From contig NZ_JACHKT010000022.1 in NCBI RefSeq assembly GCF_014204325.1, positions 34,708 through 98,707 of the forward strand: DNA of 64,000 nucleotides, written 5' to 3'. A program made the translations under genes and the position numbers. Each line of letters begins with the position of its first letter. The stretch's first letter is position 1. Shown one piece after another: positions 53,613 through 62,142 of this stretch. Under the pieces are notes generated by a model. That model was not told the DNA's origin. It searched no databases and was given only the letters and a program-made list of their open reading frames with translations. This DNA is from Arcicella rosea. GTDB lineage: Bacteria > Bacteroidota > Bacteroidia > Cytophagales > Spirosomataceae.

Positions 53613-54350
53613 TCATTCTAATGTCCAAACAGTTTCGCCAGTCACCAATTCTAGTCCGTTTTGATTGACCATTTTGTGAATAAATCCATCATTTCCTCTT
53701 TGGCTTTGTGTGATGATTTTATCTCCAAAAAGACTTTCGTTCTTGAAAATAATTTCAAAAGTTTTCAGTACTCCATCGTTCAACACATTGGTAGGAACAC
53801 TTTCCATTAGCCATTCTACATATCGATTATTATTTGCATGTTGATTTGAATCAATATCATGCCAGCGAATATCAAAATCTCTTTGTGTTTCAACAGTAGT
53901 CAAGGGTAATATTTTTCCAGCAACCTTTTGCACAGGTTTTTCGCTTCCACAAGTTGGTGTGATGGCACGCATCCAATCTGGCACAGAAGTTATTCTTCGG
54001 CGAGCAATATCAATCAAACCAAATAAGGCATTTGCTCGAATTATTTCTACACCAGCGGCATTATAAACCTTAAAATCACGATAGTAAAAATATTTGTCTA
54101 TTTCTTGAACGTATGTTTTTACGACAACTGTTTCATCATAAGATGGTAATTGTTCAATCCATATTTTCATACGAGATAGCACCCAAGTAATATTATGTTG
54201 GGCACTCAAATCTGGAGCAGAAACATTAGCAACAACAGAATGTCGCCAAGCCATTTCTTGAAAAAGTCCATTCAAAGCAGGAATCGTCAGATTGCTGTGG
54301 GCATCTACTTCGGTAATTCTAATTCGGTATGATTCAGTAATAAACTCCAA
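53613..54350 (-). CDS. acyl-ACP thioesterase
   Basis: A 245-residue protein with two hot-dog domains. The N-terminal half has SYRIRITEVDAHSNLTIPALNGLFQEMAWRHS and WVLSRMKIWIEQLPSYDETVVVKTYV. The C-terminal half has DFDIRWHDIDSNQHANNNRYVEWLME, the conserved N-x-H-x-N-N-x-Y-V-x-W motif with the catalytic Asn/His region. Family members release fatty acids from acyl-carrier protein. It is monocistronic with a terminator 34 bp upstream of its start that belongs to the next gene. Confidence 0.9.
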   Translation of the reverse strand: MEFITESYRIRITEVDAHSNLTIPALNGLFQEMAWRHSVVANVSAPDLSAQHNITWVLSRMKIWIEQLPSYDETVVVKTYVQEIDKYFYYRDFKVYNAAGVEIIRANALFGLIDIARRRITSVPDWMRAITPTCGSEKPVQKVAGKILPLTTVETQRDFDIRWHDIDSNQHANNNRYVEWLMESVPTNVLNDGVLKTFEIIFKNESLFGDKIITQSQRGNDGFIHKMVNQNGLELVTGETVWTLE

Positions 54351-54383
54351 TATTCAAAGTGGTTAAATATGTTTATAAAAAGG

Positions 54384-54432
54384 AAAAACTTCCAAAAAAC
54401 AGTTCAAACGAACCGTTTTTCTGGAAGTTTTT
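54384..54432. terminator. hairpin terminator between same-strand genes
   Basis: AAAAACTTCCA and TGGAAGTTTTT form the outer stem, and AAACAGTTC / GAACCGTTT an inner one, with A/T-runs on both sides. It follows the carboxypeptidase-like-domain gene (minus strand). Confidence 0.75.
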
Positions 54433-54492
54433 ATCATTGATAAATGCTGTGAAAATTACTGGAAAATGTAACTAAGCAAAATAACATTCAAT

Positions 54493-55218
54493 TTAATTTC
54501 CAGTTTTTTGTTCTTTCAGGAATTTCTGACGAGAAATCCCCTCAGAAGGAGCATCTTCATAAGCTTTTTTGTACTCAGTCTTTTTTAAATCTCCATTTTT
54601 GATTGACTTAATGAAATTTGCCCAAGCAAAAGGATTGGTAAATGCCATTAACGGACTTTGCACGAAGCTTCTATTAGCAGCTGAGAAAGTCATTTGGTCT
54701 GAAAAATTCTTAAAATTTCCTGCACCACTCAATCCAGCTCTTAAAGCCAATACATTTAGTTTCGATTGCTCAAGGTTTTTAGCTAAAGCTTTTCTTCCTG
54801 CTTCATTATCCAACTTCATGTCCAGAAATGCTTTTTTAAATTCATCTTCTGTTCTGTATGGATAAATTTTTACTTCTGCCAACATCTTAGAATCTTCCGT
54901 CATAAAAATGGTAGCCACTTGAGTTTGATCGTTGGTTCTTGGAATGATGTAATATTTCTTTTTATAACCAACATAAGTAAATACCACGCTATCACCAGGA
55001 TATACATACAAAGAGAAATTACCAAAATCGTCTGTCAAAGTACCTCTTCCTGACTGTGGATTGAAAACATAAGCATTTGGTAAAAACTCAGAACTACGGT
55101 CGGCAACAACTCTACCCGAAAAAATCACGGATTTGTCTTGTCCTTGTCCAAAGCTAGTGTATTGAGATAGACAAATGATAAAAGCAATTGTAAATATGTA
55201 TTTTAATTTTAATAGCAT
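54493..55218 (-). CDS. secreted protein with a carboxypeptidase-regulatory-like domain
   Basis: A 241-residue protein with a signal peptide (YIFTIAFIICLSQYTSFGQ). The beta-sandwich domain (about 30-112) has FSGRVVADRSSEFLPNAYVFNPQSGRGTLTDDFGNFSLYVYPGDSVVFTYVGYKKKY in spaced motifs typical of CarboxypepD_reg-like proteins. A helical C-terminal part follows (DEFKKAFLDMKLDNEAGRK ... FAWANFIKSIKNGDLKKTE). Probably periplasmic or surface-associated. No enzyme motif. Confidence 0.8.
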   Translation of the reverse strand: MLLKLKYIFTIAFIICLSQYTSFGQGQDKSVIFSGRVVADRSSEFLPNAYVFNPQSGRGTLTDDFGNFSLYVYPGDSVVFTYVGYKKKYYIIPRTNDQTQVATIFMTEDSKMLAEVKIYPYRTEDEFKKAFLDMKLDNEAGRKALAKNLEQSKLNVLALRAGLSGAGNFKNFSDQMTFSAANRSFVQSPLMAFTNPFAWANFIKSIKNGDLKKTEYKKAYEDAPSEGISRQKFLKEQKTGN

Positions 55219-55340
55219 CGTTTCACTTTCAGATGATGAATTTTATGTAAACTTACTCAATTTAACGTTTTCAATTGAAAATCTTGTGTGGCTTTAACAG
55301 TTTTTAACGTTTTGTAAGTCTAGCAGAATTCAGGCTAAAT

Positions 55341-56177
55341 TTACGGAAACAACTTTAAAAAAGTAATGATAAATGGAATAGAAAGTAACAAACCATCAAA
55401 TCTATCTAAGAAACCACCATGTCCTGGAATTGTTGAAGCAGAGTCTTTTATTTTAATACTTCTTTTAAATAAAGATTCTACTAAATCTCCATAAGTACCC
55501 GCTACTACAATAATTGCTCCACAACCAAACCATTGCCAAGTTAGAAGGTCATTGAAATATTTTGAAAGAATAAATGAAACGAGCATCGAAGCTAAAAAAC
55601 CACCAACACTTCCTTCCCATGATTTTTTAGGTGATACTCTTTCAAATAACTTAGTTTTACCAAACTTTGTTCCAGCAAAATAAGCACCTGTATCACTTGC
55701 CCACAACAAAAATAAACAACCTAAAGGACGTTGCCAACTAAAATTTGTACTATTTAAAAATGCCAAAATGATAATTAGTGCAAATGGTAATGCTACATAT
55801 ATAACGCCTAAAAAAGTATAAGCGATATTTTTAAAAGGTTTTTCATCTTGTGCTTTGTAGAGTTTGATGAAAAATATCAAAGCCATTAAAGGTGAAAGTA
55901 TATAATAATTGGCTTCGGGAATAATTCCTTTTTCGATAAAGAAGGTAACTGAAACCAATATAAAGCCACAAAAAGTACCGTAATAAGTTAAAGGTTCATC
56001 GCCGTCGAGCCCTAATAATTTATAAAATTCAAGCTGTGCTAAGATGGCAATAATAGCAAAAAGCCCAAAGAAAGTCCAATCGCTAAAAACAATGCAAAAT
56101 ATCAAAAAAGGAACAGCCACAACCGCTGCAATTACCCTTTGTTTCAGATTCGACATTCCTTGTAGTTTTTCATTCAT
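55341..56177 (-). CDS. cdsA: phosphatidate cytidylyltransferase
   Basis: A 278-residue membrane protein with about eight helices that should convert phosphatidate and CTP to CDP-diacylglycerol for phospholipid synthesis. Diagnostic motifs are LLWASDTGAYFAGTKFGKTKLF, SPKKSWEGSVGGFLAS, and the CdsA signature near the C-terminus (IKDSASTIPGHGGFLDRFDGLL). The start may be ATG 56177 or the Met at codon 8 (MSNLKQR). It lies 26 bp after a DUF2007 gene on the same strand. Confidence 0.95.
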   Translation of the reverse strand: MNEKLQGMSNLKQRVIAAVVAVPFLIFCIVFSDWTFFGLFAIIAILAQLEFYKLLGLDGDEPLTYYGTFCGFILVSVTFFIEKGIIPEANYYILSPLMALIFFIKLYKAQDEKPFKNIAYTFLGVIYVALPFALIIILAFLNSTNFSWQRPLGCLFLLWASDTGAYFAGTKFGKTKLFERVSPKKSWEGSVGGFLASMLVSFILSKYFNDLLTWQWFGCGAIIVVAGTYGDLVESLFKRSIKIKDSASTIPGHGGFLDRFDGLLLSIPFIITFLKLFP

Positions 56178-56203
56178 ATTGATTATTTTTAAATTAGTGA
56201 TAC

Positions 56204-56431
56204 TTATGCAATTTCTTTACTTTCTTCTAAACCTCCTTCATTATCCAATAAAAACTTGGCTAAAACAGCATCTTTTTGGTGAACATATACTTCACACAGA
56301 CCGATAAGATAAGAACTATCTCTTTTACTGATTACAACTGCATTGATTTGGTGTTCATCTTCCAAATAAGCTTTCGCTAAATCTGCTTTAAATGGATTTG
56401 CAGATTCGTAAATTTTCTTCCAATCATTCAT
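56204..56431 (-). CDS. DUF2007-type small protein
   Basis: A 75-residue protein. WKKIYESANPFKADLAKAYLEDEHQINAVVISKRDSSY and a later YLIGLCEVYVHQKDAVLAKFLLDN match the small alpha/beta DUF2007 fold ('putative signal transducing protein'). The function is unknown. It is probably in one operon with the CPBP protease gene upstream (37-bp gap) and cdsA downstream. Confidence 0.8.
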   Translation of the reverse strand: MNDWKKIYESANPFKADLAKAYLEDEHQINAVVISKRDSSYLIGLCEVYVHQKDAVLAKFLLDNEGGLEESKEIA

Positions 56432-56468
56432 TAAATAGCATTATTTTTAGATACAACACGAAGATAAA

Positions 56469-57401
56469 TCAATCGTCACTTCTGTAAATACTGTGTTGCC
56501 AAAACCAACGAAGTAATAATACAGTAAATAAACATGAAGCCAATGCAAAGCCAACTGGTACAGAATCTGTTTGTTCAATATCGGCTTTGATTACTTTCAT
56601 CTGGTAAAGATAAGCCATCAATAATGTAAAACCATTATTTACAAAATGGGCAAACATTGATAACCATAAATTTTGAGTCCAGTAATATAAGTAGCCAAAC
56701 ATGGCACCCAATAACATTCTTGGAATAAAACCGAAAAATTGAAAATGAATAAAACTAAACCAAAAGGCAGCAAACCAAATGGCAATATGTGGATTTTTGA
56801 AAGTTTTTAAGGCTAAATTTTGTAAAACGCCTCTGAATAATAATTCTTCGCTAACGCCAGCCAATACTGCAACAACAAAAATCGCCAAGGCAAATTGTGC
56901 TGGGCTTTTGAAATTAGTCATAAATTTGGTGAGTCCGCCCATTGACTTTTCTGAATTTTTCATCCATTCTTCAACGCCTTTCATTGATGCAGGCAATTGC
57001 ATTTTTTGATTCAGTTCAATAAAAATAGCATCAAAAGGCATGAAACCAATCACTAAAATAGCCACTAGCATTAATACTTGTAAATTAGTAGCTTGGAAAC
57101 TTAAAGCTTGAATGCTTTGTTTTTCGATAACCGACCAATAAAAAAATGACGCTCCAATAAATGCCATCGGTGTTGAAATCATCTGGAGCACCATAATTCC
57201 AAGATAAGTATTGGGATAATCGTTGAGATGTTGTTGAAAATTAGCGGCTTCAGTAAAAGGCATTCCTGTAATTGCAGAAAGAGCGAAAAGTCCTATTGTG
57301 GAACCAATAAACAAGCAAATTAAGGTCAAACCCGCTAAAATCAATAGCTTGGCTATAAAGGGGCGTTCAGTTTGTGGACGAAAAGTATCGAATTCTGTCA
57401 T
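56469..57401 (-). CDS. CPBP-family intramembrane metalloprotease (CAAX protease-like)
   Basis: 310 residues from the ATG at 57401 (MTEFDTFRPQ); the longer frame to 57446 is less likely. About eight membrane helices. The Abi/CPBP motif 1 EELLFRGVLQNL is followed by motif 2 FWFSFIHFQFFGF and motif 3 MFAHFVNNGFTLL, which together hold the glutamate and histidine residues of the intramembrane active site. Substrates in bacteria are mostly unknown. Confidence 0.9.
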   Translation of the reverse strand: MTEFDTFRPQTERPFIAKLLILAGLTLICLFIGSTIGLFALSAITGMPFTEAANFQQHLNDYPNTYLGIMVLQMISTPMAFIGASFFYWSVIEKQSIQALSFQATNLQVLMLVAILVIGFMPFDAIFIELNQKMQLPASMKGVEEWMKNSEKSMGGLTKFMTNFKSPAQFALAIFVVAVLAGVSEELLFRGVLQNLALKTFKNPHIAIWFAAFWFSFIHFQFFGFIPRMLLGAMFGYLYYWTQNLWLSMFAHFVNNGFTLLMAYLYQMKVIKADIEQTDSVPVGFALASCLFTVLLLRWFWQHSIYRSDD

Positions 57402-57526
57402 AATGGTTGTAAATTTACGTAAAAAATAGCAGTGGACAATTATCAAAAACAGCGTAAAAGCTGTTTAAATTAATATTCACTCAAAGGATGTTTAAAAAAT
57501 CATCCGAGAATAATTGAAAAAGAACA

Positions 57527-58528
57527 ATGGTCAAGATTAAAAACATAGAATTAGGTGAATTTCCTTTGCTACTTGCTCCGATGGAAGACGTTTCAGATCC
57601 TCCTTTTCGTGCAGTTTGTAAGGAAAACGGTGCCGATTTGATGTACACTGAATTTATTTCTTCAGAAGGGCTAATTCGTGATGCAGCGAAATCCATTCAG
57701 AAATTAGATATTTTTGAATACGAACGCCCAATTGGTATTCAACTTTTTGGTTCTGACATTGAAACCATGAGAAATTGTGGAGAAATTGCTACCAATGCTG
57801 GTCCAGATTTAATTGACATTAATTATGGTTGTCCAGTTAAACAAGTGGCTTGTCGTGGTGCTGGTGCGGCTTTATTACAAGATATTCCTAAAATGGTGTT
57901 GATGACCAGAGCCGTTGTGGAATCCACACATTTACCAGTAACCGTAAAAACTCGTTTAGGTTGGGACGATACAACTAAAAATATTGAAGATGTAGCCGAA
58001 CGTTTGCAAGATATTGGTATTGAGGCACTTACTATTCATGGAAGAACCAGAGTGCAAATGTATAAAGGTGATGCCGACTGGCGATTGATTGCCAAAGTAA
58101 GAGAAAATCCAAGAATTAGAATTCCTATTTTTGGTAACGGAGATATTGATTCACCAGAAAAAGCACTAGAATATAAAAATCGTTATGGCGTAGATGGTAT
58201 TATGATTGGTAGAGCATCCATTGGTTACCCTTGGATTTTCAATGAAATCAAACATTTTATGAAAACGGGAGAACATCTTGCTCCGCCAACGATTCAAGAT
58301 AGAATCGAAGTTTGTAAAAAGCATTTAGATTTTAGTATTCGTTGGAAAGGAAACCATGTGGGTATCGTTGAAATGAGAAGGCATTATTCTAATTACTTCA
58401 AAGGAATATCACATTTTAAAGAATTCCGAATGCGATTAGTTACTTCGATGGACTATGAAGAAATTCTAGGAATTCTCAATGAAGTATCAGTCTTTTATGG
58501 AGAAGAAGAATTTTTGATAAAAGCTTAA
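57527..58528 (+). CDS. dusB: tRNA-dihydrouridine synthase
   Basis: A 333-residue FMN enzyme that reduces uridine to dihydrouridine in the tRNA D-loop. The N-terminal TIM barrel starts LLLAPMEDVSDPPFRAVC. The catalytic Cys (C102) is in INYGCPVKQVACRGAGAALL. FMN/phosphate-binding segments are PVTVKTRLGWDD, LTIHGRTRVQMYKG, GNGDIDSPEKAL and GIMIGRASIGYPWIF. The C-terminal helical domain binds tRNA. Length is normal. A strong terminator follows directly. Confidence 0.94.
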   Translation: MVKIKNIELGEFPLLLAPMEDVSDPPFRAVCKENGADLMYTEFISSEGLIRDAAKSIQKLDIFEYERPIGIQLFGSDIETMRNCGEIATNAGPDLIDINYGCPVKQVACRGAGAALLQDIPKMVLMTRAVVESTHLPVTVKTRLGWDDTTKNIEDVAERLQDIGIEALTIHGRTRVQMYKGDADWRLIAKVRENPRIRIPIFGNGDIDSPEKALEYKNRYGVDGIMIGRASIGYPWIFNEIKHFMKTGEHLAPPTIQDRIEVCKKHLDFSIRWKGNHVGIVEMRRHYSNYFKGISHFKEFRMRLVTSMDYEEILGILNEVSVFYGEEEFLIKA

Positions 58529-58568
58529 AAAAAGGCGAAGTAAACCTAAACGTTACTTCGCCTTTTTA
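58526..58568 (+). terminator. rho-independent terminator of dusB
   Basis: AAAGGCGAAGTAA pairs with TTACTTCGCCTTT around an 8-nt loop and is followed by a T-run. It begins at the stop codon. Confidence 0.9.
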
Positions 58569-58636
58569 ATTTTTTATAAAGTACTTTATCTTCAACCCAG
58601 AAGAAACTTTCTTGATTTTGTGCTGGTTATCTTTTT

Positions 58637-59545
58637 ATGAAAACAACCCTTACTACTTCAACAACAACCTCCACGAAACTTCAAAAACCTTTACTTGTTT
58701 GGGGCTTACTAGCACTTTTAGCGGGAATATGGGGAAGTTCGTTTATTTTAGTCAAAAAAAGCTTAGTCGTTTTTGACCCCGCACAAGTCGGCTCATTGCG
58801 TATTTTCTCGGCTTTTTGCTTCTTTCTTCCATTCTTTATCATCAATTTCAAGAAAATACCTTTTGCTAAAGCTAAGTACTTTTTATTGGCAGGTTTACTA
58901 GGTAATCTTTTGCCATCTTTCTTATTTTCGTTAGCAGGTTCAAAATTAGATAGCGGTGTTTCTGGTGCTTTAAATTCTACAACGCCTTTGTTTACCTTGA
59001 TTATTGGGGCAAGCTTCTTTGGAAATAAAATCACCCAACGCCAAAGCTTTGGTATCATACTCGGTTTTATTGGAGCTATTTTATTGATTTTGGCTGGTGC
59101 TACTGGTTTCCATATAAATGGCTATGCACTCTTTGTGGTAGTCGCTACTTTACTTTATGGTATCAATCTGAATATTACCAAGAAATATTTGACAGGTTTA
59201 GGAATCGATTCTTTTTTGATCACTACATGTATTTTTATGACCATCGGTCCAATCGCCGCTGGCGTTTTATTTTCTACAGATTTTATCTCAAGACTAGAAA
59301 AACCTGATGCCCTTCAAGCATTAGTTTTTGCTGTGTTACTTGGTGTATTGGGTTCAGCTATTGCAATGGTACTTTTCAATCGTTTAATTCAGATGACGAG
59401 TGCCGTGCTGGCAAGTTCTGTTACTTATCTTATTCCAATCGTGGCGATTCTTTGGGGAGTACTTGATGGCGAAGCTATATTATTTCAGCATTATTTAGGC
59501 ATGAGTATTATTCTTATTGGTGTATATTTGGTGAACAAATCTTAA
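58637..59545 (+). CDS. EamA-family (DMT superfamily) transporter
   Basis: A 302-residue protein with ten membrane helices in two five-helix repeats: LLALLAGIWGSSFILVKKSL opens repeat 1 and YALFVVVATLLYGINLNITKKYL opens repeat 2. These are typical drug/metabolite transporters that often export amino acids or other small metabolites. Substrate not predictable. The next gene begins 10 bp later. Confidence 0.9.
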   Translation: MKTTLTTSTTTSTKLQKPLLVWGLLALLAGIWGSSFILVKKSLVVFDPAQVGSLRIFSAFCFFLPFFIINFKKIPFAKAKYFLLAGLLGNLLPSFLFSLAGSKLDSGVSGALNSTTPLFTLIIGASFFGNKITQRQSFGIILGFIGAILLILAGATGFHINGYALFVVVATLLYGINLNITKKYLTGLGIDSFLITTCIFMTIGPIAAGVLFSTDFISRLEKPDALQALVFAVLLGVLGSAIAMVLFNRLIQMTSAVLASSVTYLIPIVAILWGVLDGEAILFQHYLGMSIILIGVYLVNKS

Positions 59546-59555
59546 TTAAATTCTT

Positions 59556-60053
59556 ATGTTGAAAGCCATCGTAAACCAGAAAACATTTAACATCGTATCG
59601 AATAATACTGGTACAACTATCGACGAACAATTACTCGATTGGGATATTGTTGAAATCCGCAAAAATCATTTTCATATTCTGTATAAAAATCGTTCGTATA
59701 ATGCCGAAGTATTAGAAGCCGATTATCAAGCAAAAACATTTCTTTTAAGTTTGAACAAAAAACAAATTGTTGTAAACGTAAAAGACCGTTTTGATATGTT
59801 GTTGGAACAATTGGGAATGACTGACGCTGCTAATGCCAAAGTAAATGATTTGAAAGCACCCATGCCTGGGCTTATCGTAGCCATACAAGTACAAGTTGGC
59901 GATAGTATCAAAAAAGGAGATTCTTTATTGATATTAGAAGCCATGAAAATGGAAAATGTTTTGAAAGCTACTGGCGATGGTAAAGTGAAAAGTATTAAAG
60001 TAAATAATAAACAGAATGTGGAAAAGAATCAAGTTTTAATAGAATTTGAATAA
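59556..60053 (+). CDS. biotin carboxyl-carrier domain protein
   Basis: A 165-residue protein. The C-terminal biotinyl domain (about 97-165) has APMPGLIVAIQVQVGDSIKKGD and LEAMKMENVLKA with biotinylation site K131 in the canonical AMKM motif. The N-terminal ~95 residues are a beta-rich segment often seen in carrier subunits of acyl-CoA or pyruvate/oxaloacetate carboxylases. No carboxylase subunit gene is adjacent, so the partner enzyme is encoded elsewhere. Confidence 0.88.
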   Translation: MLKAIVNQKTFNIVSNNTGTTIDEQLLDWDIVEIRKNHFHILYKNRSYNAEVLEADYQAKTFLLSLNKKQIVVNVKDRFDMLLEQLGMTDAANAKVNDLKAPMPGLIVAIQVQVGDSIKKGDSLLILEAMKMENVLKATGDGKVKSIKVNNKQNVEKNQVLIEFE

Positions 60054-60103
60054 GTCTTTAACTTGATAAGTGACAATTTCCCACGCCAAATAAAAAAAAA
60101 GTA

Positions 60104-60111
60104 TATCTTTG
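60104..60111 (+). promoter_or_regulatory. -7 box of the pyrH promoter
   Basis: TATCTTTG fits TAnnTTTG exactly and lies 22 bp before the pyrH ATG. No clear TTG is found at -33. A short leader is likely. Confidence 0.55.
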
Positions 60112-60133
60112 CCTCCGAAAAAAACCTTAAATC

Positions 60134-60844
60134 ATGGACAAACCGAAGTATAAACGAATTCTTCTCAAACTATCAGGCGAAGCCCTCAGTTCAGATGGTG
60201 AAGTAATTGACCCATCAATTTTAGAGCAATACGCTCTTGAAATCAAGAAAGTAAAAGAATTAGGTGTTGAAATTGCCATTGTGATTGGCGGAGGAAATAT
60301 CTTCCGTGGGGCAGCCGCAGCCAAAGCAGGTATTGACCGTGTTCAAGGCGATTATATGGGAATGCTTGCAACTGTTATCAACGGTATGGCGATTCAAGGT
60401 TCTTTAGAAAAACACGGTATGTTTACTCGTTTACAAACTGCCATCAAAATGGATGCTGTTTGTGAACCATTTATTCGTCGCAGAGCGATGCGTCATTTAG
60501 AAAAAGGACGTATTGTTATTTTTGGAGCGGGAACTGGAAACCCATATTTCACTACTGACTCAACTGCAGCACTTCGTGCCATTGAGATTGAAGCTGATGT
60601 AGTTTTAAAAGGAACTAGAGTAGATGGCGTTTATACTGCCGACCCTGAAAAAGATCCAACTGCTACTCGTTATACACACCTTTCATTTGCAGAAGCAATC
60701 AGCAAAGGTTTAAAAATCATGGATACAACGGCATTTACTTTATGCCAAGAAAACAAAGTTCCTATCATTGTATTTGATATGAACAAAAATAATAATTTAG
60801 CAGATTTAGCAAGAGGAGAAGAAGTAGGAACTTTAATTAGTTAA
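60134..60844 (+). CDS. pyrH: uridylate (UMP) kinase
   Basis: A 236-residue amino-acid-kinase-fold enzyme that phosphorylates UMP to UDP. Diagnostic segments: [16 protein letters not shown] at the N-terminus, [52 protein letters not shown] and [12 protein letters not shown]. Normal length. It is followed 78 bp later by frr, the common bacterial order pyrH-frr. Confidence 0.97.
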   Translation: MDKPKYKRILLKLSGEALSSDGEVIDPSILEQYALEIKKVKELGVEIAIVIGGGNIFRGAAAAKAGIDRVQGDYMGMLATVINGMAIQGSLEKHGMFTRLQTAIKMDAVCEPFIRRRAMRHLEKGRIVIFGAGTGNPYFTTDSTAALRAIEIEADVVLKGTRVDGVYTADPEKDPTATRYTHLSFAEAISKGLKIMDTTAFTLCQENKVPIIVFDMNKNNNLADLARGEEVGTLIS

Positions 60845-60922
60845 TGATTTAGGTAAACCGATGAAGATTTTCTAATTCAATCGAAAACCTTGTAGTCAAT
60901 ATAGAAAATCCCAAATTAAACA

Positions 60923-61483
60923 ATGGAAGAAATAGAATTTTACATTGATGCAGCCAAAGAAACGATGGATGGAGCACTCAAGCACTTAGCAATTGAGCTT
61001 TCAAAAATTCGTGCAGGAAAAGCAAGTCCTTCAATGTTAGATGGTATTCAAGTAGATTATTATGGCATGATGACTCCACTTTCTGGAGCAGCATCAATCA
61101 ATACGCCTGATGCTCGTACAATTGTAGTAAAGCCTTTCGAGAAAAAAATGATTGCTGAATGCGAAAAAGCAATTCGTAACTCAAATATTGGTTTAACGCC
61201 GATGAACGATGGCGAAATTATCCGTTTAAATATTCCGCCACTTACCGAAGAACGTCGTCGTGACTTAGTAAAAAGAGTAAAAGCGGAAATTGAAACGGCA
61301 AAAATTAATGTAAGAAACGTTCGTCAAGATGCGAACAGTTCGATTAAAAAATTGAAAAATGATGGCGTTTCTGAAGATGCTGTAAAAGCAGGAGAGGAGC
61401 GTATTCAAAAAATGACAGATGCTTATATCGTAAAAGTTGATGCAGCTTTTGCTGATAAAGAAAAAGATATAATGTCGGTGTAA
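60923..61483 (+). CDS. frr: ribosome recycling factor
   Basis: A 186-residue protein that splits post-termination ribosomes together with EF-G. Family motifs: LSKIRAGKASPSMLDGIQVDYYG, RTIVVKPFEKKMI, IGLTPMNDGEIIRLNIPPLTEERRRDLVK, and NVRQDANSSIKKLKNDGVSEDAVKAGEERIQKMTDAYI in the long helices. Probably co-transcribed with pyrH. A strong terminator follows. Confidence 0.97.
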   Translation: MEEIEFYIDAAKETMDGALKHLAIELSKIRAGKASPSMLDGIQVDYYGMMTPLSGAASINTPDARTIVVKPFEKKMIAECEKAIRNSNIGLTPMNDGEIIRLNIPPLTEERRRDLVKRVKAEIETAKINVRNVRQDANSSIKKLKNDGVSEDAVKAGEERIQKMTDAYIVKVDAAFADKEKDIMSV

Positions 61484-61501
61484 GTAAAGAATTTTGAGTG
61501 A

Positions 61502-61551
61502 AGAGTTTTGAATGCTGAATGGTAGAATTTGGTATTCAAAACTCTTTTTTT
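61502..61551 (+). terminator. rho-independent terminator of pyrH-frr
   Basis: AGAGTTTTGAAT (61502-61513) pairs with ATTCAAAACTCT (61534-61545) and is followed by seven T on the plus strand. Confidence 0.88.
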
Positions 61552-61569
61552 GTGAGGTAGTTTTGATAA

Positions 61570-61705
61570 TTGAAGCTATGTTTGGGGGCGTAGGAACGCT
61601 ACGCTTAACTTACTACCAGTTTGAGATTAGCCGTCCGCCCAGGTTAAGTTCAACATTTGTTTCATGGTTTGGCTTTCAGCCACCACGAAACCTTATCTAT
61701 TGGCA
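61570..61705. other. GC-rich structured intergenic stretch at the edge of an accessory gene group
   Basis: Clearly richer in GC than its surroundings. It contains GCGTAGGAACGCTACGC (6-bp arms GCGTAG/CTACGC), a CTTAAC...GTTAAG pair around GCCGTCCGCCCAGG, and a hairpin made of GTTTCATGGTTTGGCT and AGCCACCACGAAAC. It does not look like a gene. Such palindromic blocks often mark the ends of mobile cassettes; that reading is inference. Confidence 0.5.
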
Positions 61706-61712
61706 GAAGTTT

Positions 61713-62141
61713 TTATTTTGTTACTTCTAAAATTATTGTCAGTATTCCAATTGTCAAACATAATGGTGAAAAATATTTCGTGTCATTTTCTCCGAATTTT
61801 GTTTGTTTTATTTTCTTAAAAACCCCAACATAATTAAAGTCTCCAATTGCTCTCAATGTAAATATGCTTGCAATAATCCAAAGTCCATATTTAGAAAGCC
61901 ATTGAGGTATGTTAAAACTTATCAGTCCAGACATTACTAAAATGAAAAGACCAAAACCTAATAAGCCAATCGCAACAATTAATGTTGGTAAAATGGTAGG
62001 CTGTAACACTTTTGTATTGTTGTCGTTTTTTGTTGGCAACACAGCATCGCTTCCCCATTTTCCTCCAAATGCCCAATAGAAGTGAATTGAGGAAATAAAC
62101 AAGAAAATCAAAAATAATATAGTTGCTATTACTGTTGTCAT
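61713..62141 (-). CDS. DUF3995 membrane protein
   Basis: A 142-residue protein with four membrane helices. SSIHFYWAFGGKWGSDAVLP near the N-terminus and LRAIGDFNYVGVFKKIKQTKFGENDTKYFSPLCL near the C-terminus are the recognisable DUF3995 blocks. Function unknown. It starts 1 bp after the stop of the FAD monooxygenase gene, so both are on one transcript. Confidence 0.85.
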   Translation of the reverse strand: MTTVIATILFLIFLFISSIHFYWAFGGKWGSDAVLPTKNDNNTKVLQPTILPTLIVAIGLLGFGLFILVMSGLISFNIPQWLSKYGLWIIASIFTLRAIGDFNYVGVFKKIKQTKFGENDTKYFSPLCLTIGILTIILEVTK

Positions 62142-62142
62142 A

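Noticed and set aside
61512..61730. 72-codon frame after frr
   Set aside because: It begins inside the frr terminator and crosses the palindromic GC-rich stretch, so it is unlikely to be coding.
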